The translations under genes and the position numbers were made by a program. Source: Rhabdophis nuchalis (taxonomy: Eukaryota > Chordata > Lepidosauria > Squamata > Natricidae). Taken from it: a DNA stretch of 64,000 bases. Positions 49,691 to 58,600 of the stretch are shown in pieces. The DNA lies in the NCBI GenBank assembly GCA_039707465.1, contig CM077643.1, positions 326,390,919-326,454,918 of the forward strand, in the 5' to 3' direction. The notes beneath the pieces are model-generated. The model saw only the letters and a program-made list of their open reading frames with translations. It was not told the origin of the DNA and ran no database searches. Numbering within the stretch: position 1 is the first letter of the stretch; every line of letters starts with the position of its first letter.

Positions 49691-52600
49691 ATCTCTATCT
49701 CTCCCATTTTCTTTTTCTTTCTATTTTTCTTTCTCTCTTTTTCTTTTTGTCTCTCTCTGTCTATCTCTCTCTTTATCTGTCTCTCCTCCCTCCACCCATC
49801 TGTCATTCTGTGTGTGTGTGTGTGTGTGTGTGTGTTTCTCTCTGATTCCCTCTCTCCCTCCCTTTCTCTCTGTGTCTCTCTGTTTGTCTCTTCCTCCCTT
49901 CCCCTCTATCTCTCTCTGTATGTCAGTCTCTCTCTCCCTCCCTTCCCCACCCCCGGAAGCAGTGGAAAGCTCAGCACGCCGGCCGGGGGAGGCCATAGCT
50001 GCCTCCTCCCGCAGCGAGCAGGCGGGAGGAGGACCCGAGACCGCGGCCATCCAAGCACCGCGGAGGCTGTCCGGGCGCTGCACGCCCACCTCCATCCCAG
50101 TCACACGCGGCGGCCAGCCCGGGAAAGCACGGCTCGGTGGCCTCTGCAGGCGGCTGTTGTTGCTGCTGCCCCCGAGCCCTGCGACAGGCAGCTCCCGCCA
50201 TCCGAGCGCAGCCCCCCCCCAGCCAACATGCCGGACCCTCCGCTGCCTCGGGGGGGTGGGGAGGAGAGAGGAAGAGCCACACCCGAGGGGCCAAATAGGG
50301 ACCTGGTGGAAACGTGGCCGGCTGTCCTGCCCGATGCACTCGGACGGCAGGAGCTGCCTGTCGCAGGGCTGCGCCGGAGCCGTCCGGGCACTGTGCGCCC
50401 GCCTTCCTGGGCGCGCGGCGCCTGGACGGCTCCAGCCCCTCGCTCGCTCGCTACATGGGAAGGCAGCCGCAGTCCCCCTCCCAGCCGACATGCCAAGCCC
50501 TCTGCTGCCTCCGGGGGGGGGGAGGAGAGAGGAAGAGCCGCACCCGAGGGGCCAAAAAGCCACTCATGGCTTGCGAGCCGCGGTTTGCCGACCACTGATC
50601 TAAACCATTATTTCAGATTAAATTTACAATTCCTGAGACACCGCCAATTTGTGTCGCCGCCCTGGGTCCTAACAAGGAGAAGGGCGGGGTATAAATTTAA
50701 TAAAATAAAAATAAATAAACACAGCAACAGGCAGGCCTTGTTTTTCTCCCAACTAAGCTTCCACTATGGGAATACAGAAAGGTCATCTCATCAGATGTTA
50801 GGCCAAAACAAAGCTAGTACGGCAATTAAAAATTCTTCCAGTAAAAGCTATGTAGGTTATTTAAGAAGGGACTATATATTTTTGGCATGGAACCTTTATG
50901 GTTCAGAAGAATTAATAGTTCAGAAAGTCCAATGTCAAGTTTGTGTACGCTGACACAAATACCTTGAATTACCGTACTGTCAAAATAGAAAGCACTGAAT
51001 TAGAACAAATGATTTTTGTGATGGTGATTGTACACTTTGCTAGCATTTTAAGATCAAGTATATATGGTTTACTAGAGATAATCTTGGATGTATCTGTGAT
51101 CATTAAACTATAGTGTAGAATAATAAGAAAACAATACAAAGTTTGGGAGATGGGAAATTATTGCTATTAAATATCAGTCATGGTCAGATCACTCACTTCT
51201 CCGGCTCGACTTTCCCACCGCTACACCCCACTGCGGGGAGGCGGAACCGGAATTTCCAAGATGGTTCCGCCCCAGGCGACTGATGGAATCCGAAAGGTTC
51301 CAGACTGAGCTTGGGCCACTACCTGTGGCCCTGACCCGCGCCCCGACGGAGGACCTAGTGGCTGCATGGAATATTGCGAACACTGGGGCCTTGGACTGGG
51401 TCGCGCCTTTGCGACCTCTCTTGCGGCAGCAAACCACCCAGGCTCCTTGGTTTTCCGAGGAGTTGAGGGTGATGAAGCGCCACAAGAGAGGAGATGGAGA
51501 TCCACACGCTCTGAATCAGACCGAACACAGGTAAGATCCCATTTGAGGACCTACCTTGTGGCGATAAGAGTGGCCAAGCGTCAGCATTGTGCTACTCTTA
51601 TCGCGTCCGCAGACAACCGCCCTGCCGCCCTGTTTGGGGTGACCCGCTCCCTCCTTCAACAGAGGCCGCGGGAAGCCCCTTTGCAGGGCAGAGCAGAGGA
51701 ATTTGGGGAGTATCTGCAGGACAAAATCGCTCAGATTCGGAGTGAGTTGGCCTCCACTGAAAGTGGTCTGGAGGGAATGTCGGAGGCTGGTCTTGAGACA
51801 CCATCTTGGGAGGAGTTTGACTCTGTTACTTCCGACGATATGGACATGTTACGTAGGTGACTGAGAGCCACCACATGTTTATTGGACCCGTGTCCCTCCT
51901 GGCTTGTACTGGCATCCTGGGAGGTTACACGAGGCTGGCTCCAGGAAGTTGTGAATGCTTCTTTGAGTGAGGGATTCTTGCCTATCGTCTTGAAAGAGGC
52001 GGTGGTGAGGCCCCTCCTCAAGAAGCCTTCCCTGGACCCAGCATTATTAGTAAATTATCGTCCAGTCTCCAACCTTCACTTTCTAGCGAAGGTTGTAGAG
52101 AGTGTGGTGGCACAACAGTTTCCTCGTCACCTGGAGGAAATTGACTATCTGGACCCGCGCCAGTCCGGCTTCCGGTCCGGTCACAGCACTGAGACGGCAT
52201 TGGTCGCATTGGTGGAAGATCTCTGGAGGGCCAGAGATGGGGGTTGTTCCTCCATCCTGGTCCTATTAGATATCTCGGCGGCTTTTGATACCATCGACCA
52301 TGGTATCCTATTGCATCGACTGGAGGGGTTGGGGGTGAGGAGCACTGTTTTACGGTGGTTCTCCTCCTACCTCTCCGATCGATCGCAATTTGTGTTGGCA
52401 GGAGAGCAGAGGTCGACCTCGAGACCCCTCACATGCGGGGTGCCTCAGGGGTCGGTCCTCTCACCGCTCCTGTTCAACACATATATGAAGCCGCTGGGTG
52501 AGATCATCCGTGGTTTTGGGGTAGAGTACCATCTGTACGCAGACGACACTCAGCTGTACGTATCTACCCCAAACCACCCCAACGATGCCGTTGAAGTGAT

Positions 52601-55600
52601 GTCCCGGTGTTTGGAAGCAGTGCGGATCTGGATGGGAAGGAACAGACTCAGACTCAACCCGTCCAAGACCGAATGGCTGTGGTTTCCGGCGCCCCGGTTC
52701 AACCAGTTTGTTCCATCGCTGGCCATAGGGGGCGAACACATAGCCCCCGTGGATAGGGCACGCAACTTGGATGTCCTCCTTGATACCTGGCTGTCCATGG
52801 AAGAGCAAGTGACAGCCGTGGCCAGGGGGGCGTTCTACCAGGTTCGCCTGGTACGTCAGTTGCGGCCCTTATTGGACCGGGACGCCCTGCGCACAGTCAC
52901 TCACGCATTCGTGACATCCCGTCTGGACTACTGCAATGCTCTCTACATGGGGCTCCCCTTGAGGTGCACCCAAAGACTGCAGCTAGTCCAGAATGCAGTC
53001 GTGCGGGCAGTTCTGGGAACCTCCAGGTTTGCCCACGTAACACCGCTCCTGCACGAGTTGCACTGGCTGCCTGTGGCCTTTCGGGTGCGCTTCAAGGTGT
53101 TGGTTACCACCTTTAAAGCGCTCCATGGCACGGGACCTAGTTATCTGCGGGATCGCATCCTGCCCCATACATCCCTTCGGCCGATTCGCTCCCACAGAGA
53201 GGGACTTCTTCGGATGCCGTCCACTAGGCAATGCCAGCGGGCGACGCCCAGGGGAAGGGCCTTCTCTGTGGTGGGCCCAACCCTCTGGAACGACCTACCC
53301 CCCGAAATCAGAACAACGATGGACCTCCGCTCCTTTCACCAGAAGTTAAAGACTTACTTCTTCCATCAGGCCGGCCTGGCCTAATTTTTTACATACCTAG
53401 CCGCAGAAAGAAATTGTTTAATCAGAATTTTAAGGGGTAATTGTCAGGGTTCTAGGGGCTTTAATATTGATTTTAGCACAGGGATAGTTTAATTCGCTTT
53501 TAATAGTTTGCATTTTGTATATTGTTGTATTTATTTGATTTTTAATTTCCTGTGCACCGCCCCGAGTCCCCATGGGGGAGAGGGGGCAGTCTATGAATTT
53601 AATAAAATAAATAAATAAATAAGTCACGCTGGACCGTTCTCAACAGTCAGACAAAGAAATTGCAATAAAATTAATAAAAGAGAAAGATAAAAGATGGCAA
53701 GAGGTTTCAGTCTCCCTCAGCAATGCCAAGTCTTCCCAGATCTTCTAAACACTTAAAATTAAAAAGTAGTCAAGGCAGAAAATGATTTCTATATGATATA
53801 GGGTAGCAAACAGATAAAATAAGAACGGAACTGTATTTTGTAATTTTTTATTGTAAAGTTGTAATGTTTTAAATAAGGAGTTTTCCTTGCAGACCTATTG
53901 ATGTCCTTCAGAATCTGAAATGGCTAGATCTTTCTAACAATCAGTTAACTGATGAAAATCAACTTCATCTCATTGCGGATCTTCCCAGGTAACTATTGTA
54001 CAGCATTACTGTTAATCTCAGCGCCAACGTAACTTTGTTGGTATTATCCAGAAAAATACATTTTTCTTCAGAGTGGAATATGATCCTGCTGGCTGTTTTC
54101 CTAATCTCTTACTCATGATATGTTACATACTGTACCTCTTTATTGAACCAAGCCTGTATAATGGTGCAGCTGGTGTTTTAGTTTTCTGCCGAACTATTTT
54201 AATCAGAGCTCCAAAAATTGTTACATTTTGCTGTACTTAATTAGGGAACCTTAAATATAGTGCCTGCAGACTATGATGACATATTTGCCTTAAATTTAGT
54301 TTCTGCTTTTTTTTAAAAAAAAAAAAAAGCTTTTTTTCTTTTTTCTATTTTACTTGATTTATTTATCATTTCATTATACCCTTACAATAAAGGATCTTAA
54401 TTACAGCATGTGTCTTTCATTCTGATTTGACAAAACACTAATTTCAGATTTATGACAATTTGTTGGATATGAAATCCAGATTATTGGCTTGTATTTTAAT
54501 GATTTGTCTTCTAAATTTCAGGTTAGAAAACTTAATACTTATAAGCAATGGAATTTATTCTTTGCACTTTCCTGATGCAGCATTTGGTATGTAAATTAAA
54601 TGCTGTTATATATGTCAGTAATTTAATTTTTCACTATTATTTCACCAATTTATTCTTTTTTACAGGTCACAGGACTAGAATGTTTCCTTCATTAACTCAA
54701 CTGATATTAAGGGACAATAAAATAGAGAAAGTAAGATGCCTGTGTCGTGAATTGGGTTCTGAATTCAATTCTTTTCACTTACTACAGTTTTTACCTTTTT
54801 AAATGTCAGTAATTTGTAAAAATGCACAGTAAGGTAGCATAATTTCATGCCAGACTATTTGGGTTTTATATTTGTCTGGCAATTAGTATACAAAGATATA
54901 ACCATTGCTATATTCACATTGTAACCTGCTGTTATTCATCTGAAATGAATGGGAAATTACTGACCAATATAAGCATTGCTAGACCAATTGTAATAAATTG
55001 CAGTTTTAAATATGATCAAAATATTTAACATGTTTTGGTTTTTTTATTTGGGCTGTGAAGTTTTTTTTTTTAAATTTATAATTTTATTATAATGCCTAAG
55101 TACTATGCTATTTTAATAAATGGGTAAGATTGATAGCTCTAAATTATTGCACTAAGGAGGTTTGGCTTAACTTTATGTAAGCAGTAGCAAAATGTATTTT
55201 GGTTTCAGAGTCGGTGGTTCAAAATTGCCGTGTTTTCTTATTCTCTGGGTTTCAGTGGTCTGTTATCAATGAACTTGACAAGCTACAAAAACTTGAATCA
55301 TTTGACTGTCGGAATAATCCTTTGATGGATTCAGAGAAAAATGCAAGCACTTTGAAACAACTTATTATTGCCAAAATAGGCCAATTAAAGTTTTTGAACA
55401 ACTCACAGGTATATTTTTGTGTTCCATTAGCAATATTAAGAAAGCATATATAGTAATGTTTTTTAAAAGCTGGCAACTAGTCATGGATTCTACAAATTGG
55501 TTGGTGCATTGAGAATACTCAACAATAATAAATGAATGTGTGACTTCCCCTTCCTGAATTAAAACTATCAGATGCATTCTGGCAGGGTGTTAGATAGAAT

Positions 55601-58600
55601 AGTGTGCGATCTGACAATGATCATATTGTCTGCACTATATTTGCAGAAGTCAGCCTGGCACACCAAAGATGAATTGTTGCCAGAACTCATTTCCAAGGCC
55701 ATGGCTCTCCTTTAACAGTGGCAATACGAACACCGCTCAAGATGATCTAACTGCTTCAGCCTGTTTGAATCACTGTGTGGTCCTAAGGATTAGGATAGGG
55801 CTCCTGCAGATACCATTGCTGTGAACACAAGAGCTTTTAGAAGAAAGCCTTGATATTTGGATCCTGGAGAGGACAGAGAGGGAGAGATTGCCATTTTCTC
55901 CCATTTTCTCACAACTCTTTAAGAGGTTCTGGCACACAGTTTAAGAAACTTTAGTTTAGGGAATACAATGATAAATATTAAATAATACTATATACATGGA
56001 TTTGGCTATTCTGATGTCATATAAAATACACTCTTGTTTTGCCCCAGATCCTTCCTGAAGAAAGGAGGGGAGCAGAACTTGACTATAGAAAAAAATTTGG
56101 AATTCATTGGTTAAAGGCTGGTGGTAATCAAGATCCAAAGAAAAATAAACCAAGTGAAGAATTCCTTGCTGCTCATCCAAGATTTCAACTACTCTGTGAC
56201 CGTAAGTATAGCAGGGAGTTTTGTTTCTCTCCTCTGGCATCTTCTCTATACGTTTCCAGCTGCCTGCCTGCCTGCCTGAATTCTATTTCTTTGACAGATG
56301 AATAGGAAGAATGAAATTTTGTATGCTTGCTACATTGGTGTATAGCTTGAGTGAACCTCTTCACTGTGGTTCTCACTAGTCTTATCTTTCTCTAGCTTAA
56401 AAAACCTGCTCCATCCAAGCTACTTGCTATCTTATTTTTTTTAGTTTGAACATCAGCCACTACAGTGTGTTGTGGAATGCTCTAGTGAATATTGATTCTT
56501 GTGTAGCTGTCATTCTCATATTTGCTTGCTTCATTTGAGACCCCTGGATTGCAGATCTTCTAGATATCTACCCCCAAAGACATCCATAGTTCTAAGTTTA
56601 CATTTGCATTCTGAAAGGAATGACAGGCAGAGTTTTGTCTTCAATCTTAACACTTTCACTTCCGACAGTAAAGCATTTTGCCAAGAAGTAAATGTATCCA
56701 AAAATGGATTTTTGTTTCAGTTTAATAATATGAATTGTATCTGATGGGAGAGATCATGATAATTAAAAAACATTAGAGAACAATGAGAGGAATTGAATAG
56801 ATGATTTGTATTTCCCTTCATAAAGAACCTCAGATACTAGTCCCCAAATTTAAAAGATGGCAATAGGCACTCATCAGAATTGATTTTTTGCACTCATGTC
56901 AGAAGCACCGAGATGCTTCCAGGTTGAAAGAATTAACTGGTGACATCACCGTAGACAAGGAGATGCTTAGTCAGGGACTCTTTTCATGTCCCTGGCAGGA
57001 GCTGGAGTAAAGGATGAGAACTCATTTCGCCTCACAGCAGCATTCAGGTCTTGAACATGGGCTTGCTAACTTCCAACCCAGCATCCTAACTGAGAGCCAC
57101 CGTGCTCCTATCAGAATTGATAACAAAAGATGTTGTTAATGGCAGTTTGAACATTTTTTTAAAAAAGATAATTGATCCAGATGGCATCTATTTTCTACAT
57201 ATTTTTAAACAAACTAAATGTTGTTCTAAAAAAACCCAGCATCCCTATGAGAAGATTTACATGCAGTCAATGTACTATTAAGTTTCAAGAAGGGATTCGG
57301 AACTGCTGGTTAGTTTTAATTAAGGATGTACAAAATGTTCCATGCCTGAATCTTTCCATACACTGAGCAGCTGGTCTTAAATAGCTGATGCCCAGTTTGA
57401 ACATGTAGACAAAAGTATTTCAGAAGAGTGAAACTGGGCAAAAGCCAAGAATGAGAGTTATCCTTGGTGACAGCATTGCAAACATGGCAGTGAAGAGAAA
57501 GATGAGAAGGTGCTGATGAGACTATGAAGCTGGATTGCCCAGTGGATATACTGTTCTGGAACATCTGTGCTAACTTAGTCGAGTTAAGGCCAAAGTGGAG
57601 GAAGAAGGTAGCTGAACACTAGCCTTGACCTACTTACGCTGTAAAAAATCACTCTGCCACCCCTCCAGATCTAAATTTGCCCGAAAGCTAGAACCATCAA
57701 ACCATTTCAAGTTTTGTTTCTAATGAAGAAAAATATTTGTAGCTCAGGGTTGAGCTCAGGGGTTGCTGGTGCTCTCTGAACTTGGTGGATTTCTTGCAGA
57801 TGTTTCATTACCAACATTAGGGTTAGAGAGGACCATTGATTTGAAAGAGAGGGGAAAGATTCTATGTATGCTAGAATTGAACACTCCTCGCTCAACAGAA
57901 GGGGAGGAATAAGACACCACTTATCTCCAGTTTACAACAGTCTTTGCAGCAGTTCCAAAAAGATTCCACAGCTAATTGCACTGATTCAGAAATCTGACAC
58001 AGATAAAGCCCCAAGTGGACTCAACAGCTCTCAGAGAGTGCTCAAGACCAGATGACTGCAAATAAATAAAATTCTTTCTCCACCGCCCATCCTATCAGAA
58101 CCTATCCCTCCATCTCCCCACACCACCATCAGAATTGATGAAGCTTCTTGGATGAGAAGTGAAGCATTTTCTTCTTTCTCAAAAAAAAGAACCAGTCCAG
58201 CTGCCTTTTGAAGAAAAGAAAAGCACTTTTGGATCAACTATGACCTGGATAACAATCCAGACAATCATCAGTGCTAGGTTTTGTTTCTGCCACTCCAGGA
58301 CAAACCTAAAATGGTTCAATAGGGCTTTTATAAAACTATGTTAATTTCTGGTTTGAAACAAAGATCTTTCCATTTTGCATACTGTATAACTTTAGTCTTA
58401 ATATCTATTCTGGGTGAATTGGAGGAATATGTTACATTTCTAACCATCTAGAAGGACATGTCTTCTGAAATCAGTATGTCTATCACAAGCAAACCTAGGT
58501 GTTATATTGAAAAATGTAAATTATGCAACATCCTTCATTTTCCGAGACATTTGTGCTGGCTGATTTGATTGAACAAGAAATATACAGTTGGATTTATTGA

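Noticed and set aside
49814..50953. 379-codon plus-strand frame.
   Set aside because: It starts in a (GT)n repeat, runs through the GC-rich core of a hAT element and out past its right end. No domain is present.
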